Source: Sphaerimonospora sp050942215 (GTDB taxonomy: Bacteria > Actinomycetota > Actinomycetes > Streptosporangiales > Streptosporangiaceae). From it: a DNA stretch of 64,000 nucleotides. The stretch is taken from assembly GCF_050942215.1 (NCBI RefSeq), contig NZ_CP192056.1:3658001-3722000 (forward strand), given 5' to 3'. The translations under genes and the position numbers were made by a program. Positions within the stretch are counted from its first letter, which is position 1; the number at the start of each line of letters is the position of its first letter. A model generated the notes under the pieces. The model saw only the letters and a program-made list of their open reading frames with translations, was not told where the DNA came from and did not search any database. Shown piece by piece: positions 1 to 9,012 of the stretch.

Positions 1-24
1 CTGCATCACCAATAGAGGGGGAAG

Positions 25-42
25 CGCGGGGACATCCCCGCG
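25..42. terminator. small GC hairpin at left edge
   Basis: Seven-base perfect inverted repeat (25-31 with 36-42) around a four-base loop, with no T tract. It could be the terminator of a gene lying left of the window, but nothing coding is visible before it. Confidence 0.3.
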
Positions 43-194
43 GGCTCGACGCCGCGCCCCGCCCGATTCGGGTGGACGCACACCACCGGGGCGTCGCAGA
101 TGCGCGGCCCCCCTGCCCGTGCACCAGCCGGCAGCGGGGACCGCTTTGGAGACCAAGTGTGGAAACCGACCCGAAACTTGTCAAGACCGGAAGA

Positions 195-313
195 GAAAGT
201 TTCGACAAATTTCTTCTCCGACAGAACGAGAACCGCCTGTTGAAGCGGAGAATATCGGGACTGAAACTTTCGGAATCTCGTGTGCCGACATGGGAAGCGA
301 TAGTGAAAGTTTC
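195..313. promoter_or_regulatory. three GAAA(C/G)TTTC boxes upstream of the esterase
   Basis: The nonamer GAAAGTTTC occurs at 195-203 and 305-313 and its relative GAAACTTTC at 263-271; a degenerate copy CGAAACTTG lies at 172-180. Each is a short palindrome. From memory, similar boxes sit upstream of polysaccharidase genes in actinomycetes, which fits the secreted carbohydrate esterase downstream. The distance to the start codon (over 600 bases) implies a long leader or a promoter near 410. The rest of 1-934 holds no gene I can support. Confidence 0.5.
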
Positions 314-409
314 AACATCAGATCGGCACCGATCGGGCGCGCCGCCGCGAAGACTCCCAGGTGGACCGGGGTCAGGGCCCGCACAACCGGCGCGCGACAC
401 CTCGGTCCC

Positions 410-438
410 TTGACAGGGCTCCGTCACTCGTGTTTGCT
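410..438 (+). promoter_or_regulatory. possible sigma-70-type promoter
   Basis: A perfect TTGACA at 410-415 is followed 17 bases later by a weak -10 (TTTGCT, 433-438). It lies between the GAAA boxes and the LacI-type operator, a sensible place for the esterase promoter. The -10 match is poor. Confidence 0.3.
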
Positions 439-495
439 CCACCCCACACCACCTCCATCTGTCCGCCGGAGAAGGGACCTGGCCGATCAACTGAA

Positions 496-509
496 TGTGA
501 GCGCTAACA
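496..509. promoter_or_regulatory. LacI-family type operator
   Basis: TGTGAGCGCTAACA is an imperfect palindrome around AGCGCT, the core typical of LacI-family sugar repressor operators in actinobacteria. It lies downstream of the candidate promoter at 410-438 and upstream of the esterase, so it probably represses that gene until a sugar signal is present. The regulator is not in the window. Confidence 0.55.
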
Positions 510-934
510 TCCGCAGTGCACCACTCGGTACCCGTTATGCCCGATCGGAACAGTCCGCTGTAGGTACTCATTCGCATGAGCTGAAATATCTGCACTTTCC
601 ATCGTTAACGTAGGCACCGCACCGAGATGGTGCGGTACGCACACGGGCGGCGGAGGTCGGCTCACGGCGGCCGGCGTCGGCACGGGGTCTCGTCTCCACG
701 CGGCGACTCCATCGCATCGGGTCCAGCCACCCCGTACCCGTATGTCGCCGAGCCCGCCGTGGTCGCCCCTCCCCACCCCTGCTGTCCAGTGAACGGTCGG
801 CTCCCCCGGGAGTGCGAAGCAGGACCGCGACCCGACGCGCGGTACCGGTCCGGAGTTCCGCCACGCCCCGGAACGACGTCACCCTGCCCGACCGACGAAG
901 CGCGGCCCCCTACCCCCCGAGAAAAGGCGGAAGG

Positions 935-2308
935 ATGAGACGGCACATCAGAAAACTCGCCGGCGCCGGCATCACGGCAGTGATCACGGCACTGTCCATG
1001 TTCATGGCACCGATGCCGCAGGCGTCGGCGGCGAGCCTGACCGAGGTGACCAACTTCGGCACGAACCCCGGCAACATCCGGATGTACCTGTACGTCCCCA
1101 ACCAGGTCGCACCCCGTCCCGGCATCCTGGTGGCGATGCACGGCTGCAACGGCACGGCGTCCGGCTTCTACCAGGGCACCGAGTTCGCCTCGCTGGCCGA
1201 CCAGTACGGCTTCATCGTCATCTACCCGCAGGCGAACAAGAGCGCCAACGGCCTGTCGAACTGCTTCGACGTCTGGTCGAACGAGGCCCTGCGCCACGGC
1301 GGCGGCAGCGACCCGGTCTCGATCGTCTCCATGGTCGACTACGTCAAGCAGCGCTACAACGGCGACGCCGACCGGGTGTTCGCCACCGGCTTCTCCTCCG
1401 GCGCGATGGAGACCATCAACCTGCTGGCCACCAACCCGGAGGTGTTCAAGGGCGGCGCGCCGTTCTCCGGCGTGCCCTTCGGCTGCCTCGGACCCGCGGG
1501 ATGCGGCGACAGGACCCCCCAGCAGTGGGGCGACCTGGTACGCAACGCCTACCCCGGCTACACCGGACCCCTCCCGCGCGTGACCGCCTGGCACGGCACC
1601 AACGACAACGTGCTGAACTTCAGCATGCTGCAGAAGGAAGTCGACCAGTGGACGAACGTGTGGGGAATCAGCCAGACCCCCACCTCCACCAGCAGCCCGC
1701 AGTCCGGCTGGACCCGGCGGGTCTACGGCTCCGGCCAAGTCGAGGCGTACACCATCAGCGGAGCCGGCCACGACCTGCCGCACCGCGGGATGGCCATCCA
1801 CGCCATCCGCTTCTTCGGCCTCGACGGCACCTCGCCGACCCCCACACCCACCCCGACGCCGACCCCCACACCCACACCCACGCCCACCCCGACCCCCACA
1901 CCGACGCCGACCTCGCCCGGCGGTTCCGGGATGATCAAGGGTGTCGCCTCCGGGCGCTGTGTGGACGTGCCCAACTACAGCACCGCCGACGGCACCCAGC
2001 TGCACCTGTGGGACTGCCACGGCGGCACCAACCAGCAGTGGACCTCCGCCTCCTCGGGCGAGATCCGGGTCTACGGCAACAAGTGCCTGGACGCGGGCGG
2101 CACCGGTGACGGCGCCGTGGTCCAGATCTACAGCTGCTGGGGCGGCGACAACCAGAAGTGGCGCGTCAACTCCGACGGCAGCATCGTCGGCGTCCAGTCC
2201 GGCAAGTGCCTGGACGCGGTCGGCGCCGGCACCGGCAACGGCACCAAGCTCCAGATCTACTCCTGCCACGGCGGCAACAACCAGAAGTGGACCTGGAACG
2301 GTTCCTGA
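935..2308 (+). CDS. secreted CE1/PHB-depolymerase-family esterase with CBM13 domain
   Basis: 457 aa. An N-terminal signal peptide (RR...; hydrophobic 12-25; cleavage near ASA-AS at 31-33) implies export. The catalytic alpha/beta-hydrolase domain covers about 35-295: the nucleophile elbow GFSSG puts Ser154 as nucleophile, and GAGHDLPH near the domain end supplies the His. A Pro-Thr repeat linker (about 300-328) leads to a C-terminal ricin-type beta-trefoil (CBM13, about 332-457) with three QxW-type repeats (NQQW, NQKW, NQKW). Likely an acetyl-xylan, feruloyl or polyester esterase acting on plant polymer outside the cell. I chose ATG 935 over the in-frame start at 812 because AAGGCGGAAGG precedes it and the signal peptide starts there. 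It stands alone, with its own operators upstream. Confidence 0.88.
   Translation: MRRHIRKLAGAGITAVITALSMFMAPMPQASAASLTEVTNFGTNPGNIRMYLYVPNQVAPRPGILVAMHGCNGTASGFYQGTEFASLADQYGFIVIYPQANKSANGLSNCFDVWSNEALRHGGGSDPVSIVSMVDYVKQRYNGDADRVFATGFSSGAMETINLLATNPEVFKGGAPFSGVPFGCLGPAGCGDRTPQQWGDLVRNAYPGYTGPLPRVTAWHGTNDNVLNFSMLQKEVDQWTNVWGISQTPTSTSSPQSGWTRRVYGSGQVEAYTISGAGHDLPHRGMAIHAIRFFGLDGTSPTPTPTPTPTPTPTPTPTPTPTPTPTSPGGSGMIKGVASGRCVDVPNYSTADGTQLHLWDCHGGTNQQWTSASSGEIRVYGNKCLDAGGTGDGAVVQIYSCWGGDNQKWRVNSDGSIVGVQSGKCLDAVGAGTGNGTKLQIYSCHGGNNQKWTWNGS
1834..1915. repeat. Pro-Thr linker repeat (ACC CCC-type hexamers)
   Basis: Low-complexity tandem coding repeat (variants of CCCACA, CCGACG and CCCACC) giving about a dozen Thr-Pro dipeptides between the esterase and lectin domains. 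Such tracts vary in length by replication slippage while staying in frame. Confidence 0.85.
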
Positions 2309-2329
2309 CATCGCACCACCGTCAGCGGA

Positions 2330-2366
2330 GATGGCCGGGATCCCGGAATTCCGGGGCCCGGCCATC
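2330..2366. terminator. hairpin terminator after the esterase
   Basis: Ten-base perfect stem (2330-2339 with 2357-2366) enclosing a second five-base stem (2342-2346 with 2351-2355, AATT loop). It lies just after the esterase stop codon. No T tract, as usual in high-GC actinobacteria. The rest of 2309-2610 shows no gene. Confidence 0.6.
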
Positions 2367-2610
2367 GGCCGTACCGCATCGGCGGCGTAGGCGGAGCCGT
2401 CTCGGCCCCGGGTGGCGGAGGCGGCCGGCACGGTCATCGGCGGGCCGGTCGTGGCCGCCGCCGAGGGCGGCTACACGGCCCTGGCGGTAGGGCTGACGTC
2501 ATGCTCCTCGGCGGGCTCGCCCCGGCCCGCGTCCGCCGTACCGGCTGACCGCGGCGCGTACGAGCACTCCGCAGCGAAGCCCCACCGCCCCGCTACGGGA
2601 GAATGCGGAC

Positions 2611-3216
2611 ATGGTTGAACAGAGCATCTGGATGCAGAAGGTCGCCGCCGACCCCGATCACTCCACCTGGTACATCGAGCGCTTCCGTGCCATGGCCCGC
2701 GCCGGCGAGGACCTCGCCGGGGAGGCCCGCCTCGTGGACGCCATGGTGCGGCGCGGCGCCCGCATCCTCGACGCCGGCTGCGGATCCGGCCGGGTCGGCG
2801 GCGCGCTGGCCGAGGCCGGTCACGACGTCGTCGGCGTCGACGTCGACCCGGCCCTGATCGAGGCCGCCGAGCAGGACTACCCGGGGCCGCGCTGGATGGT
2901 CGGCGATCTGGCCGAACTCGACCTTCCGGCACGGGGCGTCGGCACGCCGTTCGACGCCATCGTCTGCGCCGGGAACGTGATGGCGTTCCTCGCCCCGAGC
3001 ACCCGGCGCGAGGTGCTGAAACGGTTCCGCGAGCACCTCGCGCCGGACGGCCGGGCCGCCATCGGCTTCGGCGCCGGCCGCGACTACGAGTTCGGCGACT
3101 TCCTCGCCGACGCGGCGGCCTCCGCGCTCGAACCCGACCTGCTGCTGTCCACGTGGGACCTGCGTCCGTTCACAGACGACTCGGGCTTCCTGGTCGCACT
3201 CCTCCGTCCCGTCTGA
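2611..3216 (+). CDS. class I SAM-dependent methyltransferase
   Basis: 201 aa, small for the family. Motif I is DAGCGSGRVG (about 52-61), followed by an acidic loop GVDVDP (about 74-79) and a motif II-like stretch with GDLAEL. The Rossmann core is complete; no accessory domain is visible, so substrate cannot be inferred. It follows the esterase on the same strand, separated by a hairpin and about 240 bases, and converges on the acyl-CoA synthetase downstream. Codon use matches its neighbours. Start ATG 2611 is used; an ATG at 2603 is out of frame. Confidence 0.8.
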   Translation: MVEQSIWMQKVAADPDHSTWYIERFRAMARAGEDLAGEARLVDAMVRRGARILDAGCGSGRVGGALAEAGHDVVGVDVDPALIEAAEQDYPGPRWMVGDLAELDLPARGVGTPFDAIVCAGNVMAFLAPSTRREVLKRFREHLAPDGRAAIGFGAGRDYEFGDFLADAAASALEPDLLLSTWDLRPFTDDSGFLVALLRPV

Positions 3217-3353
3217 CGCGCGCGCGGCCGTCCGCGAGAGCGGGCGGGCCGGCGTCGGCCCAGGCATCGGCGGACGCCGGATCCGCTCTGGCGCCATCGG
3301 GCCGGCCGGCACGCACACCGGTGGGCTCGGGTGGTCCGGCCCGCGACGTGCCC

Positions 3354-4913
3354 TCAGGTGGCGGATTGAACGGTGTACCGCTTCCGCAGTTCCTTCTTCA
3401 GGATCTTTCCGGTCGCGCTGATCGGCAGGGTCGAGACGAACTCCACCGACCGGGGCTTCTTGTACGAGCTCAGGCGCTCGGCCGCGAACGCGAGGAGTTC
3501 CTGCTCGCTGACCGTGCTGTCGGCCCTTCGGCACACGACCGCGTGGATCGCCTCACCCCACCGGGGGTGCGGCACGCCGATCACCGCCACCTGCTGGACG
3601 TCGGGATGCTGCTCCAGAACGCGCTCCACCTCGACGCTGAAGACGTTGATCCCACCGGTGATGATCATGTCCTTCAGCCGGTCGACGATCGTGATGAAGC
3701 CCTCATCGTCGACCACCGCGACATCGCCGGTCTTGAACCAGGACTCCTCACGGCTGCGCTCGGTCTCCTCCGGCATCCGGAAGTACCCCGGGGAGATCGT
3801 GGGTCCGGACAGCCAGATCTCGCCCGCGGTCCTGCCGTCGTGCGGGACGTCGTCGCCCTCGGGGGTCACGACGCGCAGGTTCACCAACGTCTCCGGTTTC
3901 CCGATCGAGGACAGCTGCCGGAGTTGCTGCTCGGTGCCCTCCGTGAACAGGTTCTGCGGTCTGAGGATCGTGCCGCAGGAGTAGCTTTCCGCCATACCGT
4001 AGATGGGGTTGAAGACGTCGCCCATCAGCTCTCGTGCCCGCTTGAGCACGGGGGCGGGGAACGGCGATCCGCCGGACATGATGCCGCACAGCGACGACAG
4101 GTCATATTGCGTGATATCCGGATTCGACACAACCATCTGCACCATGGTCGGCACGATGATGGTGTGAGTGACCCGGTACTCCTGTACCAGTTTGGGGAAC
4201 TCGGCCGGGTCGAACGCGGGCGGGATGATCGTACGGCCGCCCTTCAACAGGACCGGGTGCAGACCCGACGGCCCCCCGGGATTGAAGAAGTACGGAATGT
4301 TCTGCAGCGCCGTCCCGGCTTCGGGGACGTCCAGCTCGGCGGCCCAGGCGAGCAGCGCGGAAATGGCGTTCCGATGGGTCAGGATCGCCGCCTTGGGAAC
4401 GCCGGTGGTCCCGCTCGTGGCGCCCAGCTGGTAGATGTCGTCCTCATCGATCGCCGTCCGCGGCTCGTCCGCTCCGGCGGACGCGATGAGCGCCTCGAGA
4501 TCGAGCCGCAGTCCGTGCCCCGGCCCGAATCCGATCACGTGCTTGACCGACTCGACGTCCGGCAGCCACCCGCGTGCGCTCTCCAGCAGGTCGGCGTGCA
4601 CCAGGACCGCGGCCGGCTCCACATAGGAGAGGTACGAACTCATCTCGTACGGCGAGAGCCTGACGTTCGTCGGCGCTCCGATCACTCCCGACTTGGCACA
4701 GCCGAAGAAGAACTCGATGTACTCACTGCAGTTCGGGGCGTATAGGGCGACCCGGTCGCCCTTCGACAGTCCCAGCCCGAGCAGGGCGTTGGCGAATCTG
4801 TTCGCTCTTACGTCCAGCTCTCGCCAGGTCCACCGCGTATGGCCCGGGACAACGACCGCGTCCCTGTCCGGAAAGAACTGCGCGTTACGTCGGACGATGT
4901 CACCGACCAGCAT
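3354..4913 (-). CDS. acyl-CoA synthetase (class I adenylate-forming)
   Basis: 519 aa. AMP-binding motif TSGTTGVPKAA (about 170-180), YGMAES near the middle, TGD and the hinge DRLKDMIITGG toward the C-terminus, and the catalytic Lys in ATGKILKK near the end. Activates a carboxylic acid to its CoA thioester with ATP; substrate unknown. ATG 4913 is preferred to the longer frame because AAGGAG sits seven bases upstream. It is the leftmost gene of the shared regulon: operator TGACGTTCAACGTCA at 5087-5101 lies between it and the SnoaL-like gene. Converges with the methyltransferase. Confidence 0.92.
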   Translation of the reverse strand: MLVGDIVRRNAQFFPDRDAVVVPGHTRWTWRELDVRANRFANALLGLGLSKGDRVALYAPNCSEYIEFFFGCAKSGVIGAPTNVRLSPYEMSSYLSYVEPAAVLVHADLLESARGWLPDVESVKHVIGFGPGHGLRLDLEALIASAGADEPRTAIDEDDIYQLGATSGTTGVPKAAILTHRNAISALLAWAAELDVPEAGTALQNIPYFFNPGGPSGLHPVLLKGGRTIIPPAFDPAEFPKLVQEYRVTHTIIVPTMVQMVVSNPDITQYDLSSLCGIMSGGSPFPAPVLKRARELMGDVFNPIYGMAESYSCGTILRPQNLFTEGTEQQLRQLSSIGKPETLVNLRVVTPEGDDVPHDGRTAGEIWLSGPTISPGYFRMPEETERSREESWFKTGDVAVVDDEGFITIVDRLKDMIITGGINVFSVEVERVLEQHPDVQQVAVIGVPHPRWGEAIHAVVCRRADSTVSEQELLAFAAERLSSYKKPRSVEFVSTLPISATGKILKKELRKRYTVQSAT

Positions 4914-5086
4914 GGTCTGACTCCTTAGGTTCTGGTCGTTCCCGGCACAGGTCTCCGCCTCCGATCGCAGCCGGATGTCATTCGCCCCCCTCAACTCCGG
5001 TCGGGCGGTCCAACGAGCCGCGACAGCTCGGCGTGATTCACGTCTTCAGGCCGGATCTCCTGATCCCATTCCAAGAATGGTGAGTA

Positions 5087-5101
5087 TGACGTTCAACGTC
5101 A
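5087..5101. promoter_or_regulatory. regulon operator, TGACGTTCAACGTCA
   Basis: Perfect 7+1+7 palindrome, the best example of the window-wide element. It lies 170 bases upstream of the acyl-CoA synthetase start at 4913. Confidence 0.8.
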
Positions 5102-5130
5102 ATAGTTAACCTAGATGAAGCTCATCCGGG

Positions 5131-5583
5131 TCAGTCCGCGACGGCGTTCGGGTGCGGGTACCACCGCTCCTTTCCCGCCCCCTTCCGGTGCAGGAAGCCG
5201 AACGACCGCTCGGCGAAGCGCCAGCCGTCCTGTTCCGTCCTGACGAGGCGATCGACGTAGACGCCGGTGAACTCGAAGGTGTCGCCGGCCGAGTCGGCGC
5301 CCTTCTCGCTGATGTACCAGGTCGCCGTCGCCGTCTCCCCCGCGACGTCGACGTGTCCGCTGTGGGTCAGCTGAACGAGCCGGCTGAAGTTCCTCAGCAG
5401 ACCGGCCAGCAGACCGGTGACCGCCTCGTGGCCGACCGCCGGCGGCACCCCGGGCACGTGCCACGCCCCGTCCTCCGTGAACAGAGCGGCCACCTCCTTC
5501 GGGGCACGCCGGTTGACCGCGTCGGTGAAACGGGCGGCGAGGTCGCGGATTTCAAGCTGATTCCTGAGATCGTCGGGTGCCAT
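5131..5583 (-). CDS. SnoaL-like / NTF2-fold protein
   Basis: 150 aa. Starts with a helix (LEIRDLAARFTDAVNRR) and contains LFTEDGAWHVPG, typical of SnoaL-like cone-barrel proteins with an acidic residue and His in the pocket; ends in a strand with WRFAERSFGFL. Such folds act as dehydratases, isomerases or ligand binders; no reaction can be assigned. RBS GAGGAGAG precedes ATG 5583. Last gene of the operon 7292 to 5131, 36 bases after the VOC gene. One of four NTF2-fold genes in the window. Confidence 0.75.
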   Translation of the reverse strand: MAPDDLRNQLEIRDLAARFTDAVNRRAPKEVAALFTEDGAWHVPGVPPAVGHEAVTGLLAGLLRNFSRLVQLTHSGHVDVAGETATATWYISEKGADSAGDTFEFTGVYVDRLVRTEQDGWRFAERSFGFLHRKGAGKERWYPHPNAVAD

Positions 5584-5619
5584 GTTCTCTCTCCTCGAGC
5601 GGAATTCGACGGGGGTCCG

Positions 5620-6144
5620 TCAGGGACTGGGGGTTCCGGAGCCGTTGGGGGCCTTACCGGCGAGGACGTCGTCGAGGGTGTAGTCGCGCGCCGGCCCGTA
5701 GTCGGGCCCGGGACGCGCGATCTGGAGCAGGACGCCGAAGGCCTCGCGCGGGTGGAGGAAGACCTCGTGCCAGTCGGGGTCGGCGGCCGAGGCGCCGTGC
5801 ACCCGGTAACCGAGCCCCTCCAGCGTGGCGATCGTCTCCGCCATCTCCCCGGCCACGGTGAAAGTGAGGTGATGCAGTCCGCCCAGCGGAGAGCGCCGGA
5901 AGAAGCTCTCCAGGAACGTCGATCCCGGGAGCGGTTCGAGCAGCTCGACCTTGCCCCCGCCCCGGAAGCTCAGCTGCAGGCCCCGGTAGCCCACCCGCAC
6001 GTTGTCGCCGCCGAGATAGAACTGTCCGCCGAGCATGTCCCGGTACATCGGCAGCAGATCACGGATTCTGCGGGCCGCCACCGCCGCGTGGTCGAACCCG
6101 GCGGCCAGCGGGAGCCCGGGAACGGCGGGGATCGGGGGGATCAC
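5620..6144 (-). CDS. VOC-family (glyoxalase/methylmalonyl-CoA epimerase-like) protein
   Basis: 174 aa. Metal-ligand-like His occurs in GFDHAAVAA near the N-terminus and GGLHHLTFTV in the second module, and Glu in KVELLEP, as in methylmalonyl-CoA epimerases. Probably an epimerase or isomerase of a CoA ester, consistent with the CoA mutase elsewhere in the window. GTG start at 6144 overlaps the ACAD stop as GTGA, implying translational coupling; a longer upstream frame is only a shadow of the ACAD gene. Confidence 0.78.
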   Translation of the reverse strand: MIPPIPAVPGLPLAAGFDHAAVAARRIRDLLPMYRDMLGGQFYLGGDNVRVGYRGLQLSFRGGGKVELLEPLPGSTFLESFFRRSPLGGLHHLTFTVAGEMAETIATLEGLGYRVHGASAADPDWHEVFLHPREAFGVLLQIARPGPDYGPARDYTLDDVLAGKAPNGSGTPSP

Positions 6145-7292
6145 GGGGTGCCCTTGGCGAGTTGCCTGGCGATCACGTTGCGCATGATCTGGTTCGTCCC
6201 GCCGGCGATCTCGTACAGCTTGGTCTCGCGCCAGTAGCGCTCCATGCCGTACTCGACCATGTAGCTGTAACCGCCGAGGATCTGCATGCCGCGTGCCGCG
6301 CACCTGGTCCCGGCCTCCGAGCCGTAGACCTTGGCCATGGACGCCTCCAGCCTGCAGTCCAGGCCCTGCTCCAGCAGCCAGGCCGCCTGCCAGGTGATCA
6401 GCCGGGCGGTCTGCACGTCCATCGCCATGTCGGCGAGCATGTGCCCGACCGCCTGATGCTCGATGATCGGCTTGCCGAACTGGACGCGCTCCTTGGCGTA
6501 CTTCAGCGCCATGTCCAGCGCGCCCTGGCCGAGGCCGGTGCCCTCGGCGCCGACGTAGATCCGTTCCGCGTCGAGAAGCTGGAAGATGATGCTCGCACCA
6601 TCCCCCAGCTCGCCGACGAGGTTCTCCTTCGGCACCCGCACGTCGTGCAGGAAGACCTCGCACGTGTGGGTGGCCTGGCCGGCCAGCTTGCGCAGCGGCC
6701 GTACGGTCAGGCCCTCCGCGTCCCGCGGGACGAGCAGCACGGACATGCCCCTCGACGCCGGTGCGTCGGGATCCGTGCGCACGAACGCGAAGATGTAATC
6801 GGCGGTGTCGGCGCCGGTGGTGAACACCTTCTGGCCGGTGATCACGAAATCGTCGCCGTCCCGCACCGCCCGGGTGGACAAATGGGTGAGATCAGACCCG
6901 GCCTCAGGCTCCGTCAGGCCCATCGCCATGCGCATCGTCCCGGCCGCGACCTGGGGCAGGATCTCCTTCTTCTGCTCCTCGGTGCCGAAGTGGTAGACGC
7001 CCTTGGCGCAGAACGTGGCCGTGGGCAGCCAGGCGTAGGCGAGGGCGGCGCTGGCCCGCGCGATCTCCTCGACAGCGATGCAGATGGAGATCTGGTCGGC
7101 GGCGCTGCCGCCGTACTCCTCGCCGAACGCCATCCCGCACAGGCCGAGCTCGGCCGCCTTACGGTAGAGCTCGGAGTTGAACTCCTCCTCCCGGTCGAAG
7201 CGCGCGACCACGTCGACCGGCGCCTCCGCCTCGAAGAATTCGCGCAACGTCCGCCGAAACTGCTGGTGTTCGCCGCTGATGGTGAAGTCCAT
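6141..7292 (-). CDS. acyl-CoA dehydrogenase
   Basis: 383 aa, normal length. FAD-binding signature LTEPEAGSDLT (about 126-136), the middle beta-domain motif ITGQKVFTTGA, and the C-terminal FAD/catalytic segment LYEIAGGTNQIMRN whose Glu is in the position of the SCAD-type base. Oxidises an acyl-CoA at C2-C3, passing electrons to ETF. First gene of the minus-strand operon with VOC and SnoaL-like genes, divergent from the acyl-CoA synthetase at 7465 with operator 7417-7431 between them. Confidence 0.93.
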   Translation of the reverse strand: MDFTISGEHQQFRRTLREFFEAEAPVDVVARFDREEEFNSELYRKAAELGLCGMAFGEEYGGSAADQISICIAVEEIARASAALAYAWLPTATFCAKGVYHFGTEEQKKEILPQVAAGTMRMAMGLTEPEAGSDLTHLSTRAVRDGDDFVITGQKVFTTGADTADYIFAFVRTDPDAPASRGMSVLLVPRDAEGLTVRPLRKLAGQATHTCEVFLHDVRVPKENLVGELGDGASIIFQLLDAERIYVGAEGTGLGQGALDMALKYAKERVQFGKPIIEHQAVGHMLADMAMDVQTARLITWQAAWLLEQGLDCRLEASMAKVYGSEAGTRCAARGMQILGGYSYMVEYGMERYWRETKLYEIAGGTNQIMRNVIARQLAKGTP

Positions 7293-7416
7293 GTCGCCTC
7301 CCGCCGGCTTGGTGCCGCCTCATGCCCCGGCACACGTGGCCGGCCGACCGTCCCGAAGTCCACTTGTCGCTACGCCGGAACCCTGGCGCTCTCGACCCGT
7401 TCACTGTAACGTGATT

Positions 7417-7431
7417 TAACGCTCAACGTAA
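7417..7431. promoter_or_regulatory. regulon operator, TAACGCTCAACGTAA
   Basis: Near-palindrome with one arm mismatch in the divergent promoter region of the ACAD (minus) and acyl-CoA synthetase (plus) genes. A further half site, GTAACGTGA, overlaps its left side at 7406-7414. Confidence 0.75.
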
Positions 7432-7464
7432 CATGTCGATCCGAGTTTCCATGGTGGAGATGGG

Positions 7465-8970
7465 ATGCGCTACCTCGATCTGATCCGCGGCGCCACCAGC
7501 CGGTTCGGCGGCAAGACCGCCGTGTCGGAGGGCGATCGACGGATCACCTTCGACGAACTGGACGACCGGGTGGGGCGGCTCGGCTCGGTCTTCCGAGCTC
7601 TGGGCCTGGTCCCCGGCGACCGGGTGGCGCTCCTGGCCGCCAACGAACTCGAGTACGTGGAGATCCAGGCGGCGTGCCTGCGCTCGGGCTTCGCCCTGGT
7701 CCCGCTGAACATCCGCCTCACGCCGCGGGAGCTGGGATTCATCCTCTCCGACTGCGCGCCCGGCCTGCTGATCGCGGGACGGGGCGAGGACGGCCGTGCG
7801 GCGGCCCTGGCGGCGGACGCCGGAATCCCCAACGTGCTCGGCCTCGGCTCTCCCGAAACCGTACCGTCCTACGACGCCGCGCTGGCCGGCGCCACCCCCG
7901 ACCCCGGCGCAGACCCGGATGACTTCGAACTGCCCGCCACCATCCTCTACACCTCCGGCACCACCGGCTCGCCCAAGGGCGCGGTCATCGACCGGCTCGG
8001 CTTCACCGCCCGCGTCATGATCAATGCGGCGGAGCTCCAGGTGCGGTCCGGCGACGTCCACCAGGCCAGCCTGCCCATGTTCCACATCGCCGCGTTCCTC
8101 GCGTACGCCCATACGGCCGTCGGCGGAACGGTGGTCATGCTGCCGGAGTTCGCACCGGAGCTCGCCCTGCGCACGATGGCGCGGGAGCGGGTCACCACCA
8201 CCGTGCTGGTTCCCACGATCATCGGAATGCTCCTGGAGAGCCCCGTCATCGACGAGGTCGACCTCTCCGCGCTGCGCCTGATCATCTATGGCGGATCGTC
8301 CATCGAGCCCACGCTGCTTCGGCGTGCCATAGCACGGTTCTGCTGCGGCTTCCATCAGCAGTACGGCATGACCGAGACCGGCGGGCAGACGATCCTCCGC
8401 CCCGCCGACCATGATCCGGCGGACACCGAACGGCTCGCCTCCGCGGGCACGGAGGCGATCGGTCTCGAGGTGCTGGTGGTCGACGGCGCGGGCGAACCCG
8501 TGCCCCAGGGGGAGATCGGCGAGATCGTCTGCCGGGGGCCCTCGGTGATGCTCGGCTACTGGAACCGGCCGGAGGCCACCGCCGAGACACTGCGCGACGG
8601 CTGGATGCACACCGGGGACATGGGGTACCGGGACGACCGGGGCTATCTCCACGTCGCCGACCGGCGCAACGACATGATCGTCACCGGTGGCGAGAACGTG
8701 TACCCGCGGGAGGTGGAGGCGGTGCTGACCGAACACCCGGACATCGCCGAGGTCGCGGTGGTCGGCACCCCCGATCCCAAATGGGGGCAGCTCGTCACGG
8801 CCGTCCTGATCGGTGAGACGATCCCCTCCGACGCGGAGCTGGACGCCTGGATCAGGGAACGGCTGGCCACCTACAAGGTGCCCCGCCGCTGGATCCGTAC
8901 GGAAGAACTGCCCCGCAACGCCACCGGCAAGGTGCTCAAGCACCGGCTGCGCACGATGCTGTCGGACTGA
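7465..8970 (+). CDS. acyl-CoA synthetase
   Basis: 501 aa. ATP-binding YTSGTTGSPKGA (about 163-174), QQYGMTETGGQ, HTGDMGYRD, hinge DRRNDMIVTGGENVYP, catalytic Lys in NATGKVLKHRL near the C-terminus. All motifs are intact, so it should form an acyl-CoA; substrate unknown. RBS-like GGTGGAGATGGG precedes ATG 7465. Divergent from the ACAD operon; a strong hairpin follows at 8983-9012. Confidence 0.92.
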   Translation: MRYLDLIRGATSRFGGKTAVSEGDRRITFDELDDRVGRLGSVFRALGLVPGDRVALLAANELEYVEIQAACLRSGFALVPLNIRLTPRELGFILSDCAPGLLIAGRGEDGRAAALAADAGIPNVLGLGSPETVPSYDAALAGATPDPGADPDDFELPATILYTSGTTGSPKGAVIDRLGFTARVMINAAELQVRSGDVHQASLPMFHIAAFLAYAHTAVGGTVVMLPEFAPELALRTMARERVTTTVLVPTIIGMLLESPVIDEVDLSALRLIIYGGSSIEPTLLRRAIARFCCGFHQQYGMTETGGQTILRPADHDPADTERLASAGTEAIGLEVLVVDGAGEPVPQGEIGEIVCRGPSVMLGYWNRPEATAETLRDGWMHTGDMGYRDDRGYLHVADRRNDMIVTGGENVYPREVEAVLTEHPDIAEVAVVGTPDPKWGQLVTAVLIGETIPSDAELDAWIRERLATYKVPRRWIRTEELPRNATGKVLKHRLRTMLSD

Positions 8971-8982
8971 CCGGAACCGATC

Positions 8983-9012
8983 GGCCCGGCCGCCTGGTGA
9001 GGCGGCCGGGCC
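8983..9012. terminator. bidirectional hairpin terminator
   Basis: Twelve-base perfect stem (8983-8994 with 9001-9012), six-base loop, placed between the convergent acyl-CoA synthetase and enoyl-CoA hydratase genes. A second short palindrome follows at 9062-9078. Confidence 0.75.

Noticed and set aside
195..313. GAAA(C/G)TTTC copies as a CRISPR-like repeat array
   Set aside because: Repeats are only nine bases with irregular spacing (68 and 42) and no spacer structure or cas genes.
72..613. Two overlapping short plus-strand frames at the left edge
   Set aside because: No RBS, no recognisable domain, Arg/Pro/Ser-rich composition, and they run through the GAAA boxes and operator. Treated as non-coding.
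812..934. Upstream start for the esterase
   Set aside because: Would place about 41 Arg/Pro-rich residues before a clear signal peptide; ATG 935 has the RBS.
662..2437. Long minus-strand frame of 591 codons opposite the esterase
   Set aside because: Val/Gly/Arg/Asp-rich antisense frame of a high-GC gene; the esterase on the plus strand has signal peptide, active site and lectin repeats.
3153..4745. 530-codon plus-strand frame
   Set aside because: Antisense of the acyl-CoA synthetase; no domain and no start signals.
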